58,255 bases of DNA from JBFWUW01 sp050247075 (lineage in GTDB: Bacteria > Planctomycetota > Planctomycetia > Pirellulales > JBFWUW01): assembly GCA_050247075.1 (NCBI GenBank), contig JBFWUW010000043.1:1-58255 (forward strand). Direction: 5' to 3'. Position numbers and translations under genes: made by a program. The first letter of the stretch is position 1. Every line of letters starts with the position of its first letter. Shown here in pieces: positions 34,301 through 41,814 of this stretch. The notes below the pieces were generated by a model. That model did not search any database, was not told where the DNA came from, and saw nothing but the letters and a program-made list of their open reading frames with translations.

Positions 34301-36925
34301 GTCTGGGTTGATCGCAGGCTTCTCTAGGAATTGGGCGTACTCGTTCGCATTCCACCCGTCCCGCACCCATTCCCACACATTTCCGTGCATGTCGTACATT
34401 CCGAACGGATTAGCCTTCAGTTCGCCGGCCGGATGCGTTCGTCCACCGCAGTTTTCCCCATACCAGCCCGCCCGCGCCAGGTCTTCGTCTTTGTCACCGC
34501 ACCAGTACGCCGTGTCGGTCCCCGCCCGGCAGGCAAATTCCCATTCAGCCTCGCTGGAGAGCCGGTAACCAGTCCCGGCTAGCGCCTTGATGGTCTCACC
34601 GGCTCGCTCGTAGAATGGCTTGAACTTCTCCTGCTGGCTTAACTTAGCACAGAACTCCGCCGCGTCATTCCAGCTGACCATTTCCACCGGGTGATTAGTC
34701 GTTTTGACCCCGGCAACGGCCTCTTTGCCCATCCCCATCGAAGCGTAGTGCGAGGGATTCAAAGCCATCACTTTTTCGTACTCCGCCTGTGTAACTTCAT
34801 TCACGCCCAGATAGATGGGTTGCGTCAAAATCACCTTATGCTGCGGAGACTCGCTTTTGATGCAATCCTGCCAGTACGTGTTTTCACCGACATCCTTGAG
34901 GGCCGCTTCGATCTCCGCCGCCGTGCTGCCCATCATGAATTCGCCCGGCGGGATGAGGCGGAACTTCATGCCGATGCTGTTCGTGTATTCCACGGGCACG
35001 TTGAAATATTCGGCCCAGGCTAGCTGATGGGCCTTCGCCTGGTCAGCGTCGAAGGGGGCGATCGCGGGCGGCGGAGCATCGGCCGGCCAGCCTTGCCAAG
35101 TGGCAATATCGGCCGCTGGAGTATCTCCTCCGGCGACATTCACCTTGCCGATCAATTCAATCCCTACCACGATCTGGCCGTTGCGCAGCAGCGTCGTGCT
35201 ATCTTGCGTGACTTTGAATTCGTTCGCCCGCGCACCCTTCACGGTCACCTCGATATCCCCCACGCCTATCCGTTCGGTCGTTTCGGACTTTTCGAGCGTC
35301 ATCCCTTTAACTGGCTGGCCGTCGCGGGTGATGGAGACCTCGATGCCCGGTTCCGCGCAATGGATGACGACTTCACCGCTGGCGGTTTGCACGCGAATGA
35401 CGTAAGCCGCCGCGAATACCAGCAGCATGGCCGCCAAGCTGGCCCCGGCGATCGCCATGCCGCGACGCCCGCGCCATCGGGAGACGCCAGGCACCGCCCC
35501 GGCGGAACTTTGGGCAAGACCGTGAGCGCGCGACTTGGGTGAACGCGCGGAACCGGGTGCTAGTGGTACGGCCGGGCCGGCGGCTGGACGCGGCTCGGCC
35601 GATGGATGCGATGCCGCGGAGGATGCGCTCTTGCCAGTCGCCAACTTGCGCTCCAGCGATTGGATCGCGGCGACAACATCGTGCGCTTTTTGCCAGCGGT
35701 CGTTTACTTCCTTGGCCAGCAACCGCGTCACCAGTTCCGACAAGGCCGCGGGAATAGTCGGATTGAGGCTGGCGGGCGGAGGCGGATCGACCGTCGCCAA
35801 CGCCATCAACGTGCTCAGCGCATCTTTGCCCTTAAACGGCAATTCCCCCGTACACAGCCGGTAGAGCACTACGCCCAGGCTGAACAAGTCAGCGCGGCCG
35901 TCGATCGCATCGCCGCGGGCTTGTTCCGGCGCCATGTAGCTGGGGGTGCCCATGATCATGCCCGATTGGGTCAGGTGCTGCTCGTTGGGTGTTTCCGCTA
36001 GCCGCGCCAGACCGAAATCGAGGATCTTGACCCGCCCGCCGGCGGCGGCATCGAGCCAGATGTTGGCCGGCTTGATATCGCGATGGATCATCCCTTTTTC
36101 GTGCGCCGCGGCGAGTCCCTTGGCGATCTCGCGTCCCAGCTTGCAAATCACCGCCACCGGCACGGGTTGGCCCGGTTTGCTCTGCTGGCGTTTCCGCAGC
36201 CAATCCTCCAGCGACGCTCCCTTGAGAAAGGGCATGGCGATGTACGGAACGCCGCGATCCTCGTCGACCTGAAAGATTGGGATGACGTGGTCGCTCTCTA
36301 ATTTGGCGGCCGCGCGGGCTTCTCGCAGGAATCGCTCCTTGACGCCGGGTTGTTCCGCCAGGTGGGGCAGCATCACCTTTAATGCGCACATCCGTTCTAG
36401 CCGCGGGTCTTCCGCCTGAAACACCATGCCCATGCCGCCTTGGCCTAGCACCTTGAGGATGCGGTACGGCCCCAGCCGGCCGATTTCGTCGGCCCCCTGC
36501 GCAGGCGCCAAAAAGTCAAAACCGCCGTTGGCGGGCGCTGGCTGGCGGCCTGCTGGGCCGGCGGTTGGAGTCGGTTCGGTACTGGCGCCGAACGCCAGCG
36601 TTTGCATGTTGGAGAGTTCGACCTCGCCACCCGCCGACGGTGAAGTGCCAGCATCCGACTGCCGATGGCCGGAATCGCCAGCGATCGTTTGAATCCGCTC
36701 CAGGATGTTCCGTACGCCCGGATTGAGGCCGTCATCGACTTTGTTGACCGCCTCTAATACGGACATCATCGTGTCGCCGCCCGGTGCCATGGTTTCCAGG
36801 GCGGCCAGACAAGTTTGGCAGCTTTCCAAGTGGGCCGCGATCTGTTCGCATTCGTCCAAGGCCATCCGGCCAATGCAAAACGAACGCAAGTTCTCGGCGG
36901 AAGGGCAGGCAGCTTGCTCGGGCAT
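31268..36925 (-). CDS. Transmembrane serine/threonine kinase with four SUMF/FGE-like modules, 3' end apparently truncated
   Basis: 1885 residues from the ATG at 36925. The N-terminus carries H-x3-C-x2-C (His32, Cys36, Cys39). The kinase domain is at about 155-415 (GQGGMGMVF, ALKVM, HRDIKPAN with Asp283, DFGLA, APEQ). One membrane helix follows at about 490-515 (GASLAAMLLVFAAAYVI), then a small beta domain. Four SUMF (formylglycine-generating enzyme-like) modules come next, roughly at 35050-34150, 34090-33200, 33170-32290 and 32260-31430. Each is introduced by a linker of the type APFD-x2-QAK-x-HQ and contains IPPGEF-MGS, WNDAxxFC-like and YDMHGNVxEW motifs. All four lack the first active-site Cys of true FGEs (RGGGLLN, RRGAFWG, RGGFWWS, RGGGWRG). 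A fifth linker breaks off at APFD and 22 unrelated residues end the protein. The sigma factor at 37165 precedes it. Confidence 0.9.
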   Translation of the reverse strand: MPEQAACPSAENLRSFCIGRMALDECEQIAAHLESCQTCLAALETMAPGGDTMMSVLEAVNKVDDGLNPGVRNILERIQTIAGDSGHRQSDAGTSPSAGGEVELSNMQTLAFGASTEPTPTAGPAGRQPAPANGGFDFLAPAQGADEIGRLGPYRILKVLGQGGMGMVFQAEDPRLERMCALKVMLPHLAEQPGVKERFLREARAAAKLESDHVIPIFQVDEDRGVPYIAMPFLKGASLEDWLRKRQQSKPGQPVPVAVICKLGREIAKGLAAAHEKGMIHRDIKPANIWLDAAAGGRVKILDFGLARLAETPNEQHLTQSGMIMGTPSYMAPEQARGDAIDGRADLFSLGVVLYRLCTGELPFKGKDALSTLMALATVDPPPPASLNPTIPAALSELVTRLLAKEVNDRWQKAHDVVAAIQSLERKLATGKSASSAASHPSAEPRPAAGPAVPLAPGSARSPKSRAHGLAQSSAGAVPGVSRWRGRRGMAIAGASLAAMLLVFAAAYVIRVQTASGEVVIHCAEPGIEVSITRDGQPVKGMTLEKSETTERIGVGDIEVTVKGARANEFKVTQDSTTLLRNGQIVVGIELIGKVNVAGGDTPAADIATWQGWPADAPPPAIAPFDADQAKAHQLAWAEYFNVPVEYTNSIGMKFRLIPPGEFMMGSTAAEIEAALKDVGENTYWQDCIKSESPQHKVILTQPIYLGVNEVTQAEYEKVMALNPSHYASMGMGKEAVAGVKTTNHPVEMVSWNDAAEFCAKLSQQEKFKPFYERAGETIKALAGTGYRLSSEAEWEFACRAGTDTAYWCGDKDEDLARAGWYGENCGGRTHPAGELKANPFGMYDMHGNVWEWVRDGWNANEYAQFLEKPAINPDSPFSASSGRVGRGGGLLNPASVCGCSNRLANETATRFHDVGFRVSLSVDAVRQALNAGDDSSPSATTGSTGTAKSPPLAVAPFDAAQAKVHQQSWGDYLGLPVEREVELPGGAKVTFMLIPPGEFLMGSDDDEQQRAVKAVKIATNGEWSPTEIEWEKPQHRVRITRPFYLGKYEVTQAQWQAVTGSNPSGFKESKTHPVENVIWDDIQPFLAKVNASPARAWGEFVLPTEAMWEYSCRAGTTTDWHSGDKETGLSAYAWFQGNSGGKTHAVGELKPNSFGLYDMHGNVEELCGEMYSGDFYKHSPQDDPAFTGGSPDPVRRGAFWGQAAVYLRSANRGSSPRDACHNGLGFRLALTIDMAKLKTAPDATTAVPVGANSPPPAVAPFDEAQAKDHQQAWADHLGVPVEYTNSVGQTMILIPPGEFLMGSSDEQVEAALKAAEKAKADSGIDDRIGKSEQPQHRVVITRPFLMSATEVTIGQYKQFSATGYVTRAEQATRNANAQTYLIGGSDDLPAAHITWNDAVAYCQWLSSQEKRTYRLPTEAEWEYSCRAGTTTQYSFGEDRSELPKHAWYGKNAGDGSHQVGTLLPNPFGLFDMHGNLYEWCGDYFDEKWYGTSASNDPKGPALGSKHVLRGGFWWSSVSDCRSAARLFNSPSSRSSHDGFRVVAELNPTNTPPMAVAPFDQKQAKDHQKAWADYLGLPVEKEVELPGGEKMAFILIPPGEFMMGSTPEEQARFLKEAEAANDHWGMDTIPCEGPQHRVRITRPFYFGKYEVTQAQWISATGNNPSQFKDSAAHPVDDVSWEAIQPFLTKLNQSNTAAKLTFTLPTEAQWEYACRAGTTTPYHCGENKDDLRQHGWLSRNSGGKTHPVGELKPNAFGLFDMHGNVWEWCADWLGRDYYSRSPSDDPMGPTAIANRVLRGGGWRGYPWYCRTTLRGHNMPKNHRDDQGFRLAASIDTEKLKGAPSATSGSPGSANAPSSAIAPFDVNVSAGTDAPGPMRSQRAVRRG

Positions 36926-37164
36926 AACACACCGAATTTCTGGACAGATGACTTCACCAGGACGAAGTGCCCCTAACCATGACAACGCGGGAACCTAACG
37001 GAAAAACTTTTCGACCACCGACAATCTGTCACTACGCCAAGCTGGGGGTGCCCCCACCACCACAACTAAAGCACGCAACATATTGTGCGGAAAGCAGTTG
37101 CGAACATGCCTTTCGACCTAATTACTGAAGCAGGCCCGTCGCGGACTTTCCGGCTAACAGGCTG

Positions 37165-37770
37165 CTAAAGCGATTCTGGCTGGTCGTCCAATTCGTCCCG
37201 AAGCCGTGCCAACACCCGCGAGCGGGCCATGTAGACGGCCGGTACGCTGATCCCCAAATCAGCTGCTACGTCAGCCGCGCGCCGGCCGTCGATGGCAGTC
37301 CCCCAAAAGGCCCGCCACGTCGAGAGGTGAAAGTCTGTTTGAATAATAGACAGCGCTCGTCGCGCCACGGCGGCTAACTCGTGGCGGGCGCCCGGGTCGT
37401 CGGGCGGACGGTTGGGCAGTTCCTGCAACCGCTTGAGGGCCTCGCTACCGCCGAGGGCGGCGGGCTGGCGAGCGCGGCGGCGGTAGTGATCGTGCAGCTT
37501 GCTGCGAGCGATGGTCCAGAGCCATCCGCGAAAAGTGTCGCCCGCCCGATCGCGGCGGAAGTCACCCAGATTCTTGGCAACGGCCTGAAACGTCTCCTGC
37601 ACGACATCCGCCGCGTCAGACTCCAGCAGCCCGCCGCGGTACGCCCATCCCAAGACCAGCGGGCCATAAATAATACTGAACCGCCGCCAGGCCGCTTCGT
37701 CGCCGGCCTTCAAGCGAGCCACCAATGTCAAAGAACTGGAGTTGCCAGAGTCTTGAATTAACGCTGCCAT
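37165..37770 (-). CDS. ECF-type RNA polymerase sigma factor
   Basis: 201 residues. Region 2 spans about 15-95 (AAWRRFSIIYGPLVLGWAYR, DAADVVQETFQAVAKNLGDF, TFRGWLWTIARSKLHDHYRR). Region 4 is at about 140-195 (FHLSTWRAFWGTAIDGRRAA, helix-turn-helix LGISVPAVYMARSRVLARLR). This is again the planctomycete kinase-linked type, related to but distinct from the factor at 20091. It lies 239 bp upstream of the SUMF kinase on the same strand and may drive its expression; the kinase's N-terminal zinc motif is a candidate anti-sigma domain. Confidence 0.92.
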   Translation of the reverse strand: MAALIQDSGNSSSLTLVARLKAGDEAAWRRFSIIYGPLVLGWAYRGGLLESDAADVVQETFQAVAKNLGDFRRDRAGDTFRGWLWTIARSKLHDHYRRRARQPAALGGSEALKRLQELPNRPPDDPGARHELAAVARRALSIIQTDFHLSTWRAFWGTAIDGRRAADVAADLGISVPAVYMARSRVLARLRDELDDQPESL

Positions 37771-38261
37771 GAAATCCTCAACGATGAATTGAATTCAAGG
37801 ATAGCATGGCCCGAAGGGGCAATCCATCCTTCGGGGGCATCCGATCACGACGAAACTAGCAGGGATAGCTGGCTACGAAACATCTAGAGGTTGCGGGGGA
37901 ACCGTGCTGACAACCGCGACCTTTGGGAGTTTCCTGCGCGAGTTCTCGCCACCCAAGGCCAGAACGCTCGGCAGTGGCGGGTCGAGTTGACCGATATTGG
38001 ATCACGGCGTTTCGCTCCATGCCAGAACAAGGTCGCGCCGAACCTGTTAATCCCGCTGTCGATTATCTCATAGTCGCGAAAGATCGATCCGCCGTTTAAC
38101 AGCGAGCGCGCTTTTTCCTTGAATTGGCCGTCTCTTTGATCGATACCGGTTCATTCCGTTTTTGGGGGAACGAAAAGGTCTCGGAATCGGCAACTGCTTT
38201 TGCAGAAAACAGTTGCGCGATTCAGAAATGAGAGTATTGTTACGAAGAGAGTTTCTTCCGG
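37771..38261. other. Intergenic region with no intact gene
   Basis: About 490 bp upstream of the sigma factor. It contains the second copy of the 31-bp segment (37922-37952; its reading TFGSFLREFSP parallels TFGTFLRDFSP at 30254), but the frame is open for fewer than 50 codons. Nothing else is recognisable. It probably consists of eroded mobile DNA. Confidence 0.4.
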
Positions 38262-38600
38262 GGAGCGTCGTCAGCCAACGCCATTCCGTGCGGACTTTGG
38301 CTAGGCCACGAAGCAAGAACCGCCTCGCGCCAAAATGCTGCTTGATCACCACGAACGGCATCTCGGCCACCTCGCGACGCTTCTCGTATTTGGCTTGCGA
38401 CTCCGGCCGCCCATGTGCAGCGCGTGTTGCTCGCGTCGCTTTGTATGCTGGTCACGGGTGATCTCGCGACGCTTGGCGCCAGGCTGCAAGCAACGCTCGC
38501 ACAGAGGACGGTCGGCACAGACCGACGCATCGGCCTTGTGCCGCGTCCTCTGGATGCAGGTCAATCTGCGAACCTCATTGGCCTTTTGCAAGGCCGGCAA
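38262..38600 (-). pseudogene. IS1182-type transposase, C-terminal remnant with a frameshift
   Basis: The minus strand reads HKADASVCADRPLCERCLQP, then GAKRREITRDQHTKRREQHA-LHMGGR in one frame. At about 38412 the frame shifts to RPESQAKYEKRREVAEMPFV and KQHFGARRFLLRGLAKVRTE-WRW. The Cys-x2-Cys pattern, the REITRDQH block, the Y-x-KRR-x-VAE segment and FLLRGLAKVRTEW fit the C-terminal third of IS1182-family transposases. The upstream part is absent: at about 38600 another transposase remnant begins. One extra G in ATGGGCGG accounts for the frameshift. Confidence 0.7.
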
Positions 38601-38602
38601 TT

Positions 38603-38938
38603 GATGGCCCGCAGCAGCACGCGCTTGTGGCTGCCTTCCGCCAGTCTTGCTTGGTTCAGCGAGTAGCCCGACATCCGGAACACCACTAACAAGACGCGCA
38701 GTAGAGCGATCAGCTTCTGTAGCCGAGCGCGAAGCCGCAGGACTTCATGCTGCAGCTGAAGGGCGTCCATGTTGAGAACATCGGCGGTAACGACTTCGGC
38801 GCTAGGTTCCGCCAGCCAACCATGAGCTGTGGACCGAGGGACGCCTCGCTGAATGGCGTAATCGATGTCTTGTGTCGACCGGACCAGATCCCGGAGGCGG
38901 TGATCGTAACGGCGCTAGGTGCGAGTTGTGGTGGCCAT
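38603..38938 (-). pseudogene. Transposase N-terminal remnant (helix-turn-helix plus coiled coil), one in-frame TAG
   Basis: From an ATG at 38938 the minus strand reads MATTTRT*RRYDHRLRDLVR, then STQDIDYAIQRGVPRSTAHG-WLAE and DALQLQHEVLRLRARLQKL, ending with HKRVLLRAI, where the IS1182-type fragment takes over. I recognise the pattern as the N-terminal DNA-binding part of a transposase family that is common in planctomycetes: a GVPRSTAxGWL helix-turn-helix followed by a leucine-rich segment before an integrase core. The stop at codon 8 is TAG, where Tyr would be expected. No integrase core is present. Confidence 0.65.
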
Positions 38939-39048
38939 GCCTCCATCCTCGTGACCGTGGCACGCAGAGCAAGCAACCGCATGGCAAATGCGGTCCCCGA
39001 TCGTCTAGAATGGCGAGAACTTGCGCTGAAAACTCCAGGATGTCGTGA

Positions 39049-39384
39049 GAAATAGCTGCGCAGCAATTGGCCCAGCATTCGACGATTCAATTGACCCTCG
39101 ACCGTTACACGCATTTGGGGATCTTCGATTTAACCGGGGCACTCGACCCGCTGCCGCAGTTGCCGACGGCGGGGCCAGAGCAACAATCGGCCACGGGAAC
39201 CGACGGCCGGGGGGCAATTCCTGTTACCGTCCCTGTTACCGGAAATGTTACCTTTTCGCCAGTACAGGCATGTCCCGCGTTGTCCCGTTGTGGGAAACAC
39301 GAGGCACACAACGACGAACGGCAACCAACTAAAAAGCCCCGGCAAAACTGGGGCGATTGTCCCATCTTGTCCCATGATGGATGA
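39049..39384 (+). pseudogene. Tyrosine recombinase (phage-type integrase), C-terminal remnant
   Basis: An open frame after a TGA at 39046 reads EIAAQQLAQHSTIQLTLDRY-THLGIFDLTGALDPLPQLP. The pattern (L-x-HSTIQLT-x-DRYTH) is the active-site end of tyrosine integrases: His followed by the nucleophile Tyr in DRYTH. The rest of the catalytic domain is missing. The frame continues through a low-similarity tail to a stop at 39384, 12 bp from the 3' end of the tRNA gene at 39397. Integrase genes commonly sit next to the tRNA used as their attachment site, so this is probably the worn-out end of an integrated element. Confidence 0.7.
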
Positions 39385-39396
39385 CTCTGACGCAAG

Positions 39397-39469
<73 letters not shown>

Positions 39470-39588
39470 GTGGGGATGACAACTGGCTGAACGGTTGAGT
39501 TCAGCTTGTCGGGGTAGTTTACCCGGTTTTGGCCCGCTGGCGATATGCCCTGGTGGGTTGCGAATGGCCGATGATTGGAAATGCCCGG

Positions 39589-39936
39589 CTAAGGTCCGCG
39601 GCTGTCGTCGGTTGCTGGCGGATCTTCGGCGGAGTCATCGCGGAGGCGGCTGCTGAGCCACCAGCCCCACATGATGTAATGAAACATCGGCACCCCAAAG
39701 ATCACAATGATGACCAGCAGCACGGCGATGGGGCCGGCCCCAAACAGCGCGCTGAGCAGCAGGCCCAACGCCCCCACGATGGCCAGGCAAACCATGAGCG
39801 TCAGCCCCCATCCCAACAGACGAAGGGCGGGCCGTGGTTGCGTCGGATCGGTAGGGCGCGGGGGAGGCAAGCGAGGAAGGTCCGGGGAACACAAGTGGTG
39901 CTTTTGCCAGATTCTTGGAGCGAGCCTACGCCACAA
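39589..39936 (-). CDS. Small two-helix membrane protein, unknown function
   Basis: Up to 115 residues. A Pro/Arg-rich N-terminus (LPRLPPPRPTDPTQPRPAL) is followed by two membrane helices (about 45-66, GLTLMVCLAIVGALGLLLSA; about 70-88, AVLLVIIVIFGVPMFHYI), then WGWWLSSRLRDDSAED and an acidic tail. The longest frame begins with TTG at 39936, overlapping the mqnD stop by 11 bp; the true start could be further in, so the N-terminus is uncertain. Position and overlap suggest co-transcription with mqnD. I do not recognise the family. Confidence 0.6.
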   Translation of the reverse strand: MWRRLAPRIWQKHHLCSPDLPRLPPPRPTDPTQPRPALRLLGWGLTLMVCLAIVGALGLLLSALFGAGPIAVLLVIIVIFGVPMFHYIMWGWWLSSRLRDDSAEDPPATDDSRGP

Positions 39937-40786
39937 ACTCTGGTTCGATCAACTGGGGAATGACGCCGGCCGCATGGCCGCGGGCCAACAGTTGGCGGAC
40001 AGCCTCGCGGCCGCGGGGACCAAAATCGAGCGTCCATTCGTTGACATACATGCCGACAAACTTGTCGGCTTTGGCCTGGTCCAAGTCGCGGCCATATTGC
40101 ATGGCATAGGCCAACGCTTCTTGGCGGTGATCCAGTCCGTATCGAATGCTTTCTTGCAGCAGTTGGTTGATCTTGAGCATGGCTTCGGGCCCGAGGTCCT
40201 TGCGGATGGCGTTGGCCCCCAACGGCAAGGGAAGCCCGGTCTCGTGAAACCACCACTCGCCCAGATCGACAACCAAGCTCAACCCTTTATCACCATAAGT
40301 GAGCTGCCCCTCGTGGATGATCAAGCCGGCGTCAATGGGCTGACCATCGAACTGTCCCGCTTCGACCGCTTCGATAATTTGATCGAAGGGGACGACAACG
40401 TGCGAAAAATCGCAATCGAGGCACATCCGCAGCGCCAGATACGCCGTGGTCAACGTGCCGGGGACGGCAATGGTCTTGGTTTTCAGATCGGCCGTCGTCA
40501 TTGGCTGCCGCGTGACGACCATCGGCCCGTAGCGGTCGCCCATACTGGCTCCGCAGGGGCAGAGCGCGTAGGTGTCGGTTAGATAGGCATAGCCGTGCAG
40601 GCTGACGGCGGTCAGTTCCAATTCGCCCGTGAAGGCCCGGCGGTTGAGCGTTTCGATATCGACCAGTTCGTGGTGAAATTCGAAGTCGCCCGTGTCGATC
40701 TTGCCGTTGGCCAAGGCATGAAACATGAAGGCATCGTCGGGGTCGGGGCTGTGGCCCACGCGAATGAGCTGACGGGTCGCGGTCAA
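39926..40786 (-). CDS. mqnD: 1,4-dihydroxy-6-naphthoate synthase-like protein (futalosine pathway of menaquinone synthesis)
   Basis: 286 residues. The start is TTG at 40786, supported by GGAG 7 bases upstream and by the absence of an ATG before the conserved GHSPDPDDAFMFHALANGKI block, which matches the SPCPNDTF-like opening of MqnD. Further landmarks: the ELTAVSLHGYAYLTDTYALC region, TIAVPGTLTTAYLAL, DAGLIIHEGQLTYGDKGLSL-VVDLGEWW, and a C-terminal YGLDHRQEALAYAMQYGRDL segment. MqnD converts cyclic de-hypoxanthine futalosine to 1,4-dihydroxy-6-naphthoate; the fold is a periplasmic-binding-protein type and the enzyme is cytoplasmic. MqnA is a relative, but the opening block favours MqnD. Confidence 0.85.
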   Translation of the reverse strand: MTATRQLIRVGHSPDPDDAFMFHALANGKIDTGDFEFHHELVDIETLNRRAFTGELELTAVSLHGYAYLTDTYALCPCGASMGDRYGPMVVTRQPMTTADLKTKTIAVPGTLTTAYLALRMCLDCDFSHVVVPFDQIIEAVEAGQFDGQPIDAGLIIHEGQLTYGDKGLSLVVDLGEWWFHETGLPLPLGANAIRKDLGPEAMLKINQLLQESIRYGLDHRQEALAYAMQYGRDLDQAKADKFVGMYVNEWTLDFGPRGREAVRQLLARGHAAGVIPQLIEPEFVA

Positions 40787-40956
40787 GGCAATACTCCAGA
40801 AAAAACGGCAGGGGTGCCGCCAGACATTTCCAAGCCGGCGGCCTCAGAGGACTAACCGCATGGCCTGCTGGGACTTAACCGCTGCATCATAAGGCCGTGC
40901 CGAGAGAGCGTCAAACGGCGCAGCGCCAGGGCCGTGCGTTGATGCGAAATCGGCTG

Positions 40957-40973
40957 GCTGCCTTAAAGGCAGC
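40957..40973 (-). terminator. Possible weak terminator hairpin after fliS
   Basis: GCTGCCTT-A-AAGGCAGC, an almost perfect palindrome, begins 2 bp after the fliS stop on the minus strand. The stem is stable but no T-run follows (CAGCCGATTTCG), so it could instead be a stabilising 3' stem. Confidence 0.35.
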
Positions 40974-40975
40974 GG

Positions 40976-41494
40976 TTAGGCATCAAAGCTCAAACCGTTG
41001 GAGGCTTGCTGGCTCCAGATATCGGCGAGCGGGTCGTCATCACAGGGGGGAGGAAGTGGTGGCTTGGCGGCGTCGTCCGACGCGACTAGGCCGTCGGCTT
41101 CTGGCGGACTTTCGTGATCGACCGGCGCGGCGGGCAGCAGTTCACATAGTTGCTGCCAGGTGTCGCGCTCAACTTCCAGCACGCGGATGACTTCCCCCAT
41201 CCGCGGTATGTCGTGGCTGATATGGGCCTGGGTGATCTCGGAGTACATCCAGGCATAAACGCTGGCCACCCGCGCGGTGAGTTCAGGCTGACGCGCCCGA
41301 TTCATGCGGGTCATCAATTCCGTGACGATATCGCGGCAACGATCGACGGCCTGGCCAGCCTCGTAGAGCTTTTTCTCGGCCCAAAGCTCCGTGACCCGGC
41401 GAGCATAGCGCAACGCGCCTTCGATCAACATCAGCCGCAATTGCTGCGGCGTGGCCGTTTGAACCTCAGCAACAAAATAGGGATCGTCAGTCAT
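40976..41494 (-). CDS. fliS: Flagellin export chaperone FliS
   Basis: 172 residues. The N-terminal 125 residues are helical and match FliS (QTATPQQLRLMLIEGALRYA, then ARQPELTARVASVYAWMYSE and LEVERDTWQQL), followed by an acidic, Pro-rich tail of about 45 residues that is longer than in typical FliS. FliS binds the flagellin C-terminus in the cytoplasm and prevents premature assembly. It is the last flagellar gene of the minus-strand block, separated from fliD by the 7-bp tandem repeat, which therefore forms the fliS leader. No clear Shine-Dalgarno sequence precedes the ATG. Confidence 0.88.
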   Translation of the reverse strand: MTDDPYFVAEVQTATPQQLRLMLIEGALRYARRVTELWAEKKLYEAGQAVDRCRDIVTELMTRMNRARQPELTARVASVYAWMYSEITQAHISHDIPRMGEVIRVLEVERDTWQQLCELLPAAPVDHESPPEADGLVASDDAAKPPLPPPCDDDPLADIWSQQASNGLSFDA

Positions 41495-41525
41495 GGAAGA
41501 GAAGAATGAAGGCAGAAGGATGAAG

Positions 41526-41799
41526 ACTAATAACTAATAACTAATAACTAATAACTAATAACTAATAACTAATAACTAATAACTAATAACTAATAACTAA
41601 TAACTAATAACTAATAACTAATAACTAATAACTAATAACTAATAACTAATAACTAATAACTANNNNNNNNNNAATAACTAATAACTAATAACTAATAACT
41701 AATAACTAATAACTAATAACTAATAACTAATAACTAATAACTAATAACTAATAACTAATAACTAATAACTAATAACTAATAACTAATAACTAATAACTA
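41526..41799. repeat. 7-bp tandem repeat (ACTAATA)n with a 10-N assembly gap at 41663-41672
   Basis: Uninterrupted copies of ACTAATA run from 41526 to 41662 (about 19.6 copies) and again from 41673 to 41799 (about 18 copies), separated by ten N. The repeats on both sides of the gap are identical in unit, so the real array is at least 37 copies and its true length is unknown. It fills the space between the fliD stop (41815) and the start of fliS (41494). On the minus strand the unit reads TATTAGT, which offers repeated TATTAG (-10-like) hexamers. Confidence 0.98.
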
Positions 41800-41814
41800 G
41801 AAACCAAAAACTTC

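Noticed and set aside
37036..37055. GGGGGTGCCCCC hairpin upstream of the SUMF kinase
   Set aside because: The loop would be too short and no T-run follows; no orientation makes it a convincing terminator.
41526..41799. CRISPR array or telomere-like sequence
   Set aside because: The unit is 7 bp with no spacers, and the array is internal; it is a simple tandem repeat.
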